A stretch of 64,000 nucleotides of DNA, from NCBI RefSeq assembly GCF_030378205.1, contig NZ_CP127385.1:5620001-5684000 (forward strand), in the 5' to 3' direction. The stretch is from Bradyrhizobium sp. NP1. GTDB lineage: Bacteria > Pseudomonadota > Alphaproteobacteria > Rhizobiales > Xanthobacteraceae. The position numbers and the translations under genes are program-made. Shown piece after piece: positions 51,952 to 60,129 of this stretch; the stretch's first letter is position 1, and every line of letters starts with the position of its first letter. The notes under the pieces are model-generated. The model was not told the origin of the DNA and made no database searches. It was given only the letters and a program-made list of their open reading frames with translations.

Positions 51952-52734
51952 ATGCCCGGAAAAGAAGACAGGCGGCGCATGCCGTTCGCCGCCGCCGACC
52001 TCGAAGCGAGCGCCGTGAAGCTCAACGAAAGATGCTGGCGCGTCGTCGAGGCGCAGCACCGCATCTCGACCATGAAGCTCACGGACACGCTGGCCGAGCA
52101 GCGCGTGCTGGAGGATCTGATCGAGGAAACCAAGCCGCCGTTCCCGCGCGACTGTGCCGAGCTCGATTTCCTGCTCGCGACCCCGTTTCGTTATAGTTCG
52201 ACCAACCCGCATGGCTCGCGCTTTCGGCGGCCCTTCGCAGTGGAGGGCGTGTTCTACGCGTCCGAGGATCCGGAGACCGCGATCGCCGAAACCGCGTTTC
52301 ATCGCTTGCTGTTTTACGCAGAGTCGCCGGATACGCCGTGGCCGGCCAACGCCGGCGAGTTTAGCGCGTTTGCGTGCTCGTTCCGCTCGGGCCGCGCCAG
52401 CGACATCACGCAAAAGCCCTTCTCCGAGGACCGGCGGCTCTATCACCGCACGGACTATTCGACCTCGCAGGTCTTTGCTGATCTGGCGCGCACCGTGGGC
52501 TTCGACGTGATCCGCTACCGATCGGTGCGCGATCCGGAAAGACGCAGCAATCTCGCGCTGCTCGGCCCGAAGGTGTTTTCCAGGCGCACGCCGGTCGCGC
52601 GCATGTCGTGGAAGCTCTATCTCGACAGCAGCGGCGCGCGCGCCTTGTGCGAGGCCCCCCGCCTGTCGATCGAATATGGCCGCCGCGCCTTTGCGGCCGA
52701 TCGGCGGATCGCGAAGCTGAAGTGGGATCGGTAG
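51952..52734 (+). CDS. RES-domain NAD+ phosphorylase toxin
   Basis: A 260-residue RES-family toxin, whose characterised members deplete NAD+ in the cell. Seen: catalytic Arg/Ser region FRYSSTNPHGSRFRRPF, the GVFYASEDPETAIAETAFHR core, and FADLARTVGFDVIRYRSVRD with the final Arg. Length is at the upper end of the family. A start at the Met of the conserved part (RMPFAAADLEA) is also possible. It lies rightward inside an otherwise leftward array, so it is an independent insertion. Confidence 0.85.
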   Translation: MPGKEDRRRMPFAAADLEASAVKLNERCWRVVEAQHRISTMKLTDTLAEQRVLEDLIEETKPPFPRDCAELDFLLATPFRYSSTNPHGSRFRRPFAVEGVFYASEDPETAIAETAFHRLLFYAESPDTPWPANAGEFSAFACSFRSGRASDITQKPFSEDRRLYHRTDYSTSQVFADLARTVGFDVIRYRSVRDPERRSNLALLGPKVFSRRTPVARMSWKLYLDSSGARALCEAPRLSIEYGRRAFAADRRIAKLKWDR

Positions 52735-52815
52735 CGGCGGCCGTCGTCTTGTCCAAGACCCTTGGAGGATCGAAGCGGCAATGCGGCTTCGCAGGGTTGG
52801 TGCCACCCCAAGCTG

Positions 52816-53579
52816 TCATGACCGAACAGTGCGAAGCCAGCGGTTGAACCAATCCTGCCCGTCGTCCGCACTTGATGTGGAGCTATCCGAAAAACCCCAG
52901 ACCGATGGAGGCAAGGGAAAATCCGGCATCGGCTGGCCGCTGACGAGGCCCGCCAGACGGTTCGTTTGAGAGGGCGGCGCCTCCAGTTGGCTCGGAATCT
53001 CCGCTGACCCGACGCTGCCGCCGTTGCGTGGCGCGATACGGCTGCTCAAGACACGAATGCGATTGGCATCAACAACGGTCGGACTTCGGGGATCGAAACC
53101 CGCCATCGCGGCCAGCCGGCCGAGAAGGCCGCCTGAGAAATCCGGTTCATCGGAAGGCACAAGCGTTGCTGGTAGCGCGTTCGCGTCCATCGCCAACGCC
53201 GGCGATTGATTGGCGTCCAGCCTCCTCCGATATTCGAGATAGGCATCCTTGAGGGAAAGCGGTCCCTGGGAGGGCACCGGCGCTGGAGCTGCCGGCGCGC
53301 CGGCGGCAAACGCCGACCCCTGCGATTGGCTGTAGGTTCTTCGGCCCAGGCGTCGCACCGGCAGATCGTCGGCGACCGTTGGGGGATCGAAGCTGGACGC
53401 GCCAAATGCATCGACCGCCGCGGGCGATGGCGTTGAAGTAGCCGCACAGGCGCCTTACTCGTCCAAGGAATCCGAGCTATGGCATTCGGAGCACCCCACG
53501 CCAGCGGGCCCGACGGTTCTCTAGGCAGATCACCGGGCGCAGCATTCACTGTTTGTGTTGAACCCACGATATCCTCCAA
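52816..53579 (-). pseudogene. Effector-tail protein with a frameshift, type C tail
   Basis: The N-terminal frame starts MEDIVGSTQTVNAAPGDLPR at 53579; near 53455 the coherent sequence moves to another frame (AFGASSFDPPTVADDLPVRR, then LGRRTYSQSQ) and runs to 52816. It contains GPLSLKDAYLEYRRRLDANQ, RIRVLSSRIAPRNGG and the end SGQPMPDFPLPPSVWG...DWFNRWLRTVRS. No toxin domain is left between start and tail, so this is a stripped backbone. Confidence 0.6.
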
Positions 53580-53752
53580 GTGAAATAGTCATCAAAAAAA
53601 TTCTGAATTGTCTCGCCGTACATCAGATAGATGATCGCGATGAACAAAATCAAAGCGACCAGGAACGCCAAGCCCTTTCCAAATTTTCCCGGGATGAGCC
53701 AAGCAATCAGGTCTGCGATGCGATCCAATATCCAGGTGATTAGCGGGTCCAT
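53546..53752 (-). CDS. Small membrane protein, candidate immunity or holin-like
   Basis: A 68-residue protein with an amphipathic N-terminal part (MDPLITWILDRIADLIAWLI) and a strong membrane segment (GLAFLVALILFIAIIYLMYG), ending in an aromatic, charged tail (DDYFTWRISWVQHKQ). It overlaps the start of the stripped effector by 34 bases, so the two are one cassette. Confidence 0.55.
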   Translation of the reverse strand: MDPLITWILDRIADLIAWLIPGKFGKGLAFLVALILFIAIIYLMYGETIQNFFDDYFTWRISWVQHKQ

Positions 53753-53830
53753 GGCATCATCTGACCTGATGTTTCTGGCAGAATGTCCGCGTCTGACGTT
53801 GCCAGCCGACCCTGGATAAGCCCAATGTAG

Positions 53831-54220
53831 TCAGTCATGCTTGATCTTCCGTGTTATGATCAGATTGCGTTGACGGTCCAAGCAGCCGTCGGCAACGGGT
53901 GATTTCAAGCCGTCGATCCAATAATCAAACTCTCGATCGTCGAACCAAAAGCATTGATAAACGATACCGCTGGTGTACTTGATGAGGATCTTGCTCGGAT
54001 CACCTGTATGGCGCACATCCGTACGGAGCAGAGTTAGTGCCTCCAAGCTCACTCCTGTCCAATGGCAGATCTTCACATTTTGAAGCTCGATAGCCTCGTG
54101 CCGCACACCGCAAAATGCGCCACCTGGCGGGTCAAAATAGCGACTATATGCTGCGGCGCTGACGAGACATGCCGCAAGAAGCGAGAAGGCAATCAACGCC
54201 CTTCGTAGCAACTTGTACAT
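53831..54220 (-). CDS. Secreted or membrane-anchored protein, candidate periplasmic immunity
   Basis: A 129-residue protein from the ATG at 54220. The N-terminal RRALIAFSLLAACLVSAAAY is a signal or anchor. The rest is periplasmic with cysteines (GAFCGVRHEA, VKICHWTGV, YQCFWFDD, DGCLDRQ) enough for two disulfides. It follows the M23-like remnant and may be the surviving immunity protein of that effector. The frame is open further upstream, but those codons belong to the remnant. Confidence 0.55.
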   Translation of the reverse strand: MYKLLRRALIAFSLLAACLVSAAAYSRYFDPPGGAFCGVRHEAIELQNVKICHWTGVSLEALTLLRTDVRHTGDPSKILIKYTSGIVYQCFWFDDREFDYWIDGLKSPVADGCLDRQRNLIITRKIKHD

Positions 54221-54237
54221 AAGGCTAGATCTCCACA

Positions 54238-54500
54238 TTTTCGGAGGATACGGCCAACCGCACTCCCTGCCGCGCTTTTCAACGATACCATCGACCGGCG
54301 GTCGCAACGCAGGATGATTTTTTGAACTTCGAAATTTGTCCGCCAGCGTAGTTGAAATCAACTCCGCCATGAGGGATGGACGACGGAGGATGCCTTCCCA
54401 CCTTTTCTCCAGCGCCATAAGCTCCCGCCGGACCGGTAATATGAGGCGACACGTCCTTGATAGGCGGCAGCACGCGCCGCATGACGTCTTCCCATGACAT
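54238..54500 (-). pseudogene. M23-type peptidase effector remnant, frameshifted and truncated
   Basis: From the ATG at 54500 (GGAGA upstream) the frame reads MSWEDVMRRVLPPIKDVSPH and the metal motif HGGVDFNYAGGQ, as in M23 peptidoglycan endopeptidases (HxxxD). About 20 codons later the domain continues in another frame with HPALRPPVDGIVEKRG, then breaks off. The second half of the catalytic domain (HxH) is missing, so no active enzyme can be made. Confidence 0.6.
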
Positions 54501-54636
54501 GATTGATCTCCGTTGTTCTTTCCGTGTGAAAAGCGGCTGCGGCGCCACGGTCAATTCCCTCGCCGCCGCCCATTGCTCAACCTGTGGCTGATCAGCTATT
54601 GAAACCTGCCGTCGCCGTCGATGAGGGGGCTCTCGC

Positions 54637-55986
54637 CTACACCCACCCCCGATCCGCATAGTCGATCCGCCGGTTGAAGCCGGCCGTCCGCGCCGGCTGC
54701 TCGTAGCAGATCGCCATCAGCCCCAGCGCGTCGGCGGCGTGCGAGGACCAGTCGTGCTCGGGGCCGAGGCCGACATTGCGTACGTCGTCCTTCTTCTCGT
54801 GATAGAAGCCGAGCGCGTCGCGGCCGGCTTCCGTCGCCTGTTCGTTGAACCAGAGCTGCGGCGCAAGACGCCGCAGCGCCTCGATCCGCATCATCGCCGC
54901 CCCCCTGCCCTGGTTCTTCACCGGCGGCTCGACGGTGAAGCCGGCCTCGCGCAGATGATCCTCATAGCGCTTGCCGGTGATGTTGTTGGTGGCGATGCCG
55001 TCATGCGGCAGATAGAGGATCGCGTTCTGATAGCCGCGCGAGCGCAGCCAGTTGACATGGAACGCCAGCACCTGGCCGACGGCTTCATAGTAGTCCAGCA
55101 CGCGGATCTCAGCGCCGACCCACTGCACGATCCAGATCACGAAGGCGTCGGCGCTCGCGCCCGCGCCGCCGATATCGATGAAGGCGCGCAAGGGAAGCAG
55201 CGGATCGGCGGAAACCTTGCCGATGCGGCCCTGCGCCTGCGCCTCCGCGAGCAGGCCTGCGAAATACGCCCCCTCGAACGCACGCACGTAATCGCCCTCC
55301 CAGATATGGTCGTAGCGGTCGGGATAAAGTCTCTGGTCGAGCTTGCGCTCCTCCTCGAGCACATCGGGAAACCAGGGATTGTCACGCCAGCTCGCATTCA
55401 CCACGATCGCGCCGTCGGGCTTGCGCGCGCGCAGGAAATCGTCAATCGCGTCCGACTTGCGCCGGGGATTCCAGCTCGCCCACAACTCGGAGCCGGCGGC
55501 GCGAATGGTCGGGCGCAACAGCGCCAGGCTTCGCGCGCTCAAGGTCTGCGCCTCGTCGATCCAGGCGACGCGAAAGCCTTCCAGCGACTTGATCGATTCC
55601 GAGGTGTGGTCCTGCATCCCGCGGAAAATGATCAGGCCGTCGCCGGGCGTCTCGATCTTGTCGTTGAAGACGCGAAAGCGGTGGCCAAGGCCGAGCGTGG
55701 CGATCTTGCTTTCGATCAGCCGTTTTGAGGATTGCGCCAGCGTGCGCTGCGCCTCGCGGATGCAGACCGCGAGCGTGCCGCGCTCGGCCTGGCAGGTCTC
55801 CACCAGAAGTTCGCCGAAAAAATGCGATTTTCCAGAGCCGCGGCCGCCGAACGCGCCTTTGTAGCGGGCGGATGTAAGCAGCGGCTCGAACACTTTTGCG
55901 GTCGGGATTTTCAGGGTCGACAAGGGCGTGTCACTTTCAAAGATGCGCGATAAAGCGATCAGGCGATCACGCGGTATTTGCATCAT
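54637..55986 (-). CDS. Phage terminase large subunit
   Basis: A 449-residue DNA-packaging motor. Walker A GGRGSGKSH at about residues 48-56, Walker B VAWIDEAQ at about 140-147, coupling region SWNPRRKSDAI, and a C-terminal RNase-H-like nuclease with AFIDIGGAGASADAF and the late SHAADALGLM Asp. The start is ATGATG at 55986/55983, which overlaps the TGA of the lysozyme-like effector, so translation is coupled to it. A copy of its first about 20 codons occurs at 57.74-57.84 kb. It appears intact. Confidence 0.88.
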   Translation of the reverse strand: MMQIPRDRLIALSRIFESDTPLSTLKIPTAKVFEPLLTSARYKGAFGGRGSGKSHFFGELLVETCQAERGTLAVCIREAQRTLAQSSKRLIESKIATLGLGHRFRVFNDKIETPGDGLIIFRGMQDHTSESIKSLEGFRVAWIDEAQTLSARSLALLRPTIRAAGSELWASWNPRRKSDAIDDFLRARKPDGAIVVNASWRDNPWFPDVLEEERKLDQRLYPDRYDHIWEGDYVRAFEGAYFAGLLAEAQAQGRIGKVSADPLLPLRAFIDIGGAGASADAFVIWIVQWVGAEIRVLDYYEAVGQVLAFHVNWLRSRGYQNAILYLPHDGIATNNITGKRYEDHLREAGFTVEPPVKNQGRGAAMMRIEALRRLAPQLWFNEQATEAGRDALGFYHEKKDDVRNVGLGPEHDWSSHAADALGLMAICYEQPARTAGFNRRIDYADRGWV

Positions 55987-56357
55987 GCCTCCAGGAACGC
56001 CTTGGCCCATCGCCGGCGAAACGCATCCAGATCGTCATCGGGCGATGCGGCAGCCGGCGTCGCGCTTGCCAAAGGCGAGGCAGCCTGAAAGCGTTCGTCG
56101 AACGTGGCGGGACCACTGGGCGGCGCAATCGGATTTTGCGGAACGAACGGCACCGCTGGCGCTCCGAGATCGAACACGGTCGCGCCGCGTCTGTCCCCGA
56201 TGCGCGCACCCAGACGCCGCACCGGCTTGCTGTCGTCGGTCGCGTCGGGCGACGTCGGTCCATCCGGAGGCGGGACGGGCGATTGCGTCCCATAAAGCGG
56301 GCGCGATGACGTGGCCGAACCTGGCACAAATTGTCCGCCGGTGCCGAATGGGCCGGA
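55888..56357. repeat. Direct repeat R2, copy 1 (terminase start plus effector tail)
   Basis: Closely matches 57741-58211. It includes the terminase 5' end and the last about 120 codons of the effector gene. The copies differ by small changes within the terminase fragment around 55920-55970. Confidence 0.75.
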
Positions 56358-57161
56358 GTCGGTCGGCGCGTTCGCGTTGCTGCCGGGGCCTGAGGCCTGC
56401 GGAGCCGCTTGACCGCGCGCAGCATAGGTCAACCTCGGAAGCTGGGTTGCCCAACCGCCCTTATTGAAGGGACCGAAACCATCGAAGTTTGCCGTTACGT
56501 CAGCGGCCGCTGGGCCCAGCGCATTCGACGATGTAAGGCCCGCGGCACGTTGGTATTGCTGAAATGCTTGCAGGAAAGAAAGCGAAGGTGTTCGAGAAGC
56601 ATTGCCAGAACTAGCTACCAAGGAGGGGTCGAAAGGATGCCCCTCAGCCCGTCCGGTCTCCGGAGTTCTATGGTTGGCGTCGAAATCAAACTCGTATCCG
56701 CCGAAACGTTTCATGTATTCGGTGACCAGGGTCTTGTTTCCATCTCGCGGTACAGAAGCGCCATTCGAGTCCAGGAATCTTTTTACATCCCCGCTACCAA
56801 CCAGATGCGCCCCGGCCAGCATTCCGGACATCGTCACCGGTATTCCGCCAACCGTTTGCCCCACGTAGTGCTTGTAATTCCGCAGATAGTCCCAATTCTT
56901 CCTTGTGAAATTCCGGAACGCTATATCCTGAGCTTGCTGACTGTTCTTGAATGCCTCCAACGAATTGACACCCAGCGATTGGGCGTAGCTTGTCCAATTT
57001 CCGTTCCTGTCTAGAAATCCGGCATCGATCAGGGCAGGTTTTCCCATCTGATATGCCCCGGCATAGCCGCCCCGGTTGACGGCCCTGTAGTCTCCGCTGG
57101 ACTCGCGCTCCCGGATGGCGGCGGCATAAGCTTCGAAATTGCGGCTGGTTGACTGGCTCAC
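55983..57161 (-). CDS. Lysozyme/transglycosylase-like effector with RxLxxRI tail
   Basis: A 392-residue protein. Residues about 10-165 form a lysozyme-like domain: AAIRERESSGDYRAVNRGGY with the probable catalytic Glu20, AGAYQMGKPALIDAGFLD, and NWDYLRNYKHYVGQTVGGIP. After a Gly/Pro/Ala linker the tail reads PVRRLGARIGDRRGATVFDL and ends DAFRRRWAKAFLEA. It should cut peptidoglycan. The secreted protein encoded just upstream is the likely immunity factor. Its tail is shared with the 57838 protein. Confidence 0.75.
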   Translation of the reverse strand: MSQSTSRNFEAYAAAIRERESSGDYRAVNRGGYAGAYQMGKPALIDAGFLDRNGNWTSYAQSLGVNSLEAFKNSQQAQDIAFRNFTRKNWDYLRNYKHYVGQTVGGIPVTMSGMLAGAHLVGSGDVKRFLDSNGASVPRDGNKTLVTEYMKRFGGYEFDFDANHRTPETGRAEGHPFDPSLVASSGNASRTPSLSFLQAFQQYQRAAGLTSSNALGPAAADVTANFDGFGPFNKGGWATQLPRLTYAARGQAAPQASGPGSNANAPTDSGPFGTGGQFVPGSATSSRPLYGTQSPVPPPDGPTSPDATDDSKPVRRLGARIGDRRGATVFDLGAPAVPFVPQNPIAPPSGPATFDERFQAASPLASATPAAASPDDDLDAFRRRWAKAFLEA

Positions 57162-57184
57162 TATGTGATGTTCCTCTCATTTCA

Positions 57185-57646
57185 CTACTTCCAATCGTTC
57201 CCGTCCCAAATCCATTCCTCGGAAGGACCCCTCTTGTTACAAAAGAAGAGACCGGTTACGCCGCCATGATCCTGGGACGAAAACGCAAATTCAAAAGCCG
57301 CAACGCTGATTTTGTGTAAGAGGCGGTCGCCCTTGAGAAGGATCGCAAACGACACTTCGCGCGTGTCTGCATCGACGAACCGCACGACAACGGTCGACGT
57401 GCCATTCGCATTCCGGTGGACGATCCAGCCCTTCGGTACCTCGCGTTCTCGCAGTTCGAACGCAAGGTCTTGCTGATACTCGCGCGGGAGCGACTTCGTT
57501 GACCAGGGAGCTTGAACAGCGCCTCTTTCAGATGACAGTGCCTCCCTGCACATCTGATGAACTTCCTCGGTGGCAACTTCCGCAGAAGCGCTAGAAACGA
57601 CGTACGAGATCGAGAACAGCACCAGCACAGCGCGCAAGATATTCAT
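57185..57646 (-). CDS. Secreted protein, probable periplasmic immunity to the lysozyme-like effector
   Basis: A 153-residue protein with a signal peptide (LRAVLVLFSISYVVSSASAE), GGAGAAGAG before the ATG read as GGAGAAGAG, and a mature part with two cysteines (HQMCREAL and FFCNKRG) and WIVHRNANGTSTVVVRFVDA. It ends 23 bases before the effector gene. Small periplasmic proteins next to muramidase-type effectors are the standard immunity arrangement; here it is inferred from position and signal only. Confidence 0.6.
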   Translation of the reverse strand: MNILRAVLVLFSISYVVSSASAEVATEEVHQMCREALSSERGAVQAPWSTKSLPREYQQDLAFELREREVPKGWIVHRNANGTSTVVVRFVDADTREVSFAILLKGDRLLHKISVAAFEFAFSSQDHGGVTGLFFCNKRGPSEEWIWDGNDWK

Positions 57647-57740
57647 CTCTTCTCCATCCGTTTTCCGCGAGAACGGCGATATCCCCGTTCACTTTTGACA
57701 TTTTCGTCTAAGGATCGCTAAATTCGCTCAAGATCACAAC

Positions 57741-58211
57741 GAACACTTTTGCGGTCGGGATTTTCAGGGTGGACAAGGGTCGAGCTCGCAATTTCACTTT
57801 CGAGGACGCGCGATCAGGCGATCACGTGGTATTTGCATCATGCCTCCAGGAACGCCTTGGCCCATCGCCGGCGAAACGCATCCAGATCGTCGTCGGGCGA
57901 TGCGGCAGCCGGCGTCGCGCTTGCCAAAGGCGAGGCAGCCTGAAAGCGTTCGTCGAACGTGGCGGGACCACTGGGCGGCGCAATCGGATTTTGCGGAACG
58001 AACGGCACCGCTGGCGCTCCGAGATCGAACACGGTCGCGCCGCGTCTGTCCCCGATGCGCGCACCCAGACGCCGCACCGGCTTGCTGTCGTCGGTCGCGT
58101 CGAGCGACGTCGGTCCATCCGGAGGCGGGACGGGCGATTGCGTCCCATAAAGCGGCCGCGATGACGTGGCCGAACCCGGTACGAATTGTCCGCCGGTGCC
58201 GAATGGGCCGA
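57741..58211. repeat. Direct repeat R2, copy 2, with a terminase 5' fragment
   Basis: The effector tail of the 57838 gene is followed by a fragment matching the first codons of terminase large subunit, then by unrelated sequence leading to the secreted gene at 57646. The block looks like a cassette copied together with its terminase junction. Confidence 0.75.
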
Positions 58212-58563
58212 GGACATTGGCCCCCATCGGGGCGGGATTGAGAGGATTGTATCCGGGGTCGGGCGCACCAGGCTGGCGGGGCAGCAGACTGCTCGGAGGC
58301 GAGGCAGGATGATTCGTGGAGTTCAGCGGATCATTGCCGTAGAGCTTTTCCCAATAGGCGCGATTTGAATCATAGAGATTCCACGCTTGCCCATAATCGC
58401 GAAGATGAAATTCTCGCATGATCCGATCAGCGTACGCCTCCGGCTTGTTTAGTTCGCTATTGAAGAACCCGCTGGCAATTCCTCGTCCCGTCAGTCCTGC
58501 CGCTTGTTTTGTTGCTTGTCTCTGTACCTCCCTCATGAGATTTTCAAGAATTAGCTGCCACAT
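57838..58563 (-). CDS. RxLxxRI-tailed effector-like protein with helical N-terminal domain
   Basis: A 241-residue protein with GGAGGT before its ATG. The N-terminal about 80 residues (MWQLILENLMREVQRQATKQ, AAGLTGRGIASGFFNSELNK) are helical, start with a hydrophobic Trp segment, and match no known domain. From FGTGGQFVPGSATSSRPL on it is almost identical to the 55983 protein, including PVRRLGARIGD and FRRRWAKAFLEA. It follows four paralogous two-TM proteins. Confidence 0.6.
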   Translation of the reverse strand: MWQLILENLMREVQRQATKQAAGLTGRGIASGFFNSELNKPEAYADRIMREFHLRDYGQAWNLYDSNRAYWEKLYGNDPLNSTNHPASPPSSLLPRQPGAPDPGYNPLNPAPMGANVLGPFGTGGQFVPGSATSSRPLYGTQSPVPPPDGPTSLDATDDSKPVRRLGARIGDRRGATVFDLGAPAVPFVPQNPIAPPSGPATFDERFQAASPLASATPAAASPDDDLDAFRRRWAKAFLEA

Positions 58564-58818
58564 CGACGACCTCCGTTAAGAGCCAAGGTAGAACGCGCAT
58601 CCGCACGGGACGGTTTTCCGGTTGATTTGGAAAATGCGCACACATAGGAATTTTCGCAAAACACCGCAGAGCGGGGTCCTACAACGCGCAGGCCTAGAAT
58701 CTTCGCGATTGAGCTGCTCTGCTACGGTGTGCGTCATCCGAACCGAAGTTCGTCGGAGACACAGCTTTCATCCTCCGCGAACTTGCGACGGAGAATAGAG
58801 GCCGAAATACACGCGCGG

Positions 58819-59058
58819 TCAGAAGAAATGAAGAGTTATCACTAGGCAGACGACACAGAGGACAAGCCCCATCTGGCCGGCAGCAGCAGACTCTATTTCC
58901 ACGCGTCCACGTTCGTCGCGCCTGTAACCAAACCAATTGAATTGTCTATCGTGGCCGTCAAAAGGCTCGACATGTATCTTTCCAAACGAAATCAGCGGCA
59001 GGATCAGACGCATGATGCCACATCCGACCGTACTGACAAAAAAATCCACAATCGGCAT
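58819..59058 (-). CDS. Two-TM RRDxNGRIE-family protein, copy 4
   Basis: A 79-residue protein: MPIVDFFVSTVGCGIMRLIL (first membrane segment), ISFGKIHVEPFDGH, FNWFGYRRDERGRVEIES, and a second segment GLVLCVVCLVITLHFF. The loop between the segments is conserved in all copies. A family with four tandem copies and a fifth remnant at 47.2 kb behaves like multi-copy membrane immunity genes. Confidence 0.62.
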   Translation of the reverse strand: MPIVDFFVSTVGCGIMRLILPLISFGKIHVEPFDGHDRQFNWFGYRRDERGRVEIESAAAGQMGLVLCVVCLVITLHFF

Positions 59059-59087
59059 AGTCTGCCTGCAAGTTCGATCGATAAAGA

Positions 59088-59357
59088 CTAGAGAAAGCGG
59101 CTCAGCAGGGCCACAATAACAAAAACCGCCACGCAAGCGATGAACCCAATCCATCCCGCAACGATCGCCTTTATTTCTATCCACTGCCGCGCATCGCGTC
59201 TGTAACCAAGCCAGTTGATGCCGTCTGCGCCGGAATTCAAAGGCGCGACATATACCTTGCCGAAGGAAAGCAACGGCAGCAGCAGCCGGGCCACCGCGTA
59301 ACCCGCCGCGTAGATCAGGGCTTCAACTATCGAGACCAGCGCAAGCGCGATCCACAT
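59088..59357 (-). CDS. Two-TM RRDxNGRIE-family protein, copy 3
   Basis: An 89-residue member: ALALVSIVEALIYAAGYAVA, LLSFGKVYVAPLNSGADG, INWLGYRRDARQWIEIKA, GFIACVAVFVIVALLSRFL. It is the most divergent in the loop (RQWIEIKA for NGRIEVES). Confidence 0.62.
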   Translation of the reverse strand: MWIALALVSIVEALIYAAGYAVARLLLPLLSFGKVYVAPLNSGADGINWLGYRRDARQWIEIKAIVAGWIGFIACVAVFVIVALLSRFL

Positions 59358-59407
59358 GGGATATCCAGCTATAGTGTAGGAGAAAGCATTGGTTTCCGGG
59401 AGTCAGA

Positions 59408-59679
59408 TCACCGCACGAAGTGCAGGGCTATCGCAAGACAGATGAAACAGATGAGCACCCCGATCCCGCCGGCGTGAGTCGCTTGAACCTCTATTCGTCC
59501 ATTTCCATCCCGCCTGAAACCGAGCCAGTTGAATTCCCTGAAAGGGACTGCGACCGGGGCGGCATACACGCCTCCAAATGAGACAAGCCACAGGACAAGC
59601 CTTCCGACCCTGTACGCAAGCATGAGCAACCGGCCTCCAAGCTCTAGCCAAAAAAATTGATCAGGAAATCGATGACCAC
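59408..59679 (-). pseudogene. Two-TM family, copy 2, with a frame break at a T7 run
   Basis: The expected start GTG 59679 (VVIDFLINFF) meets a run of seven T (plus-strand A7 at 59650-59656) and then a stop, while the rest of the family protein (LGGRLLMLAYRVGRLVLWLV, FNWLGFRRDGNGRIEVQAT, ALHFVR) continues in the -1 frame. T-TTT-TTT is a classic slippery string, so frameshifting, a homopolymer switch or an error are all possible. An internal Met (59620 region) could give a shorter protein. Confidence 0.55.
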
Positions 59680-59704
59680 GACACGAACTCCCTGGCAATC
59701 CACG

Positions 59705-59977
59705 TCACCGCACGAAATGCAGGACTATCGCAAGACAGATGAAAAAGAAGATCAGCCCAATTCCGCCGGCGAGAGTCGATTCGACTTCTATTCGTCCATT
59801 TCCGTCTCGTCTGTAGCAGAACCAATTGAATTCACTATGAGGGACATCGATAGATGCCGCACGCACGCTTCCGAATGAGACAAGCCGCAGGACGCATTCC
59901 CCCACCTGGAACGCCAACCCACCCCAGAACATGTCCAGGATGATTTTCAGGATGGCAGTCAGGAAATCGATGACCAT
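59705..59977 (-). CDS. Two-TM RRDxNGRIE-family protein, copy 1
   Basis: A 90-residue protein from the ATG at 59977: MVIDFLTAILKIILDMFWGG, LVSFGSVRAASIDVPHSE, FNWFCYRRDGNGRIEVES, then GLIFFFICLAIVLHFVR. It is the first gene after LexA-box promoter 7 (about 85-base leader). Copies 1 and 2 are most alike at their C-termini. Confidence 0.62.
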   Translation of the reverse strand: MVIDFLTAILKIILDMFWGGLAFQVGECVLRLVSFGSVRAASIDVPHSEFNWFCYRRDGNGRIEVESTLAGGIGLIFFFICLAIVLHFVR

Positions 59978-60069
59978 GACGGGAAGCAAAAATGAAAACG
60001 TTTCACGCGGTTGAACTTGTTACCAACATGCCTACGAACGAGCCGTTCAACCAGCAGGCGAGCCAACCT

Positions 60070-60098
60070 ATCATGGAACATAACAGGAACAAAATCAA
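60070..60098 (-). promoter_or_regulatory. LexA-box promoter 7
   Basis: Leftward TTGATT (60098-60093), GTTC-N7-GTTC (60090-60076), -10 CATGAT, 17-base spacing. It begins 32 bases after the end of the small-terminase-like gene. Confidence 0.68.
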
Positions 60099-60129
60099 GA
60101 GCCAGTGACAGTGCGTGCGGCAGAACACC

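Noticed and set aside
54739..55728. 329-codon plus-strand frame opposite terminase
   Set aside because: Antisense of an intact terminase with Walker motifs; no start signal or domain.
57671..57690. GAAC...GTTC near 57.68 kb as another LexA box
   Set aside because: The half-sites are inverted and too far apart; the alphaproteobacterial box is a direct repeat with seven bases between, and no -35/-10 fits.
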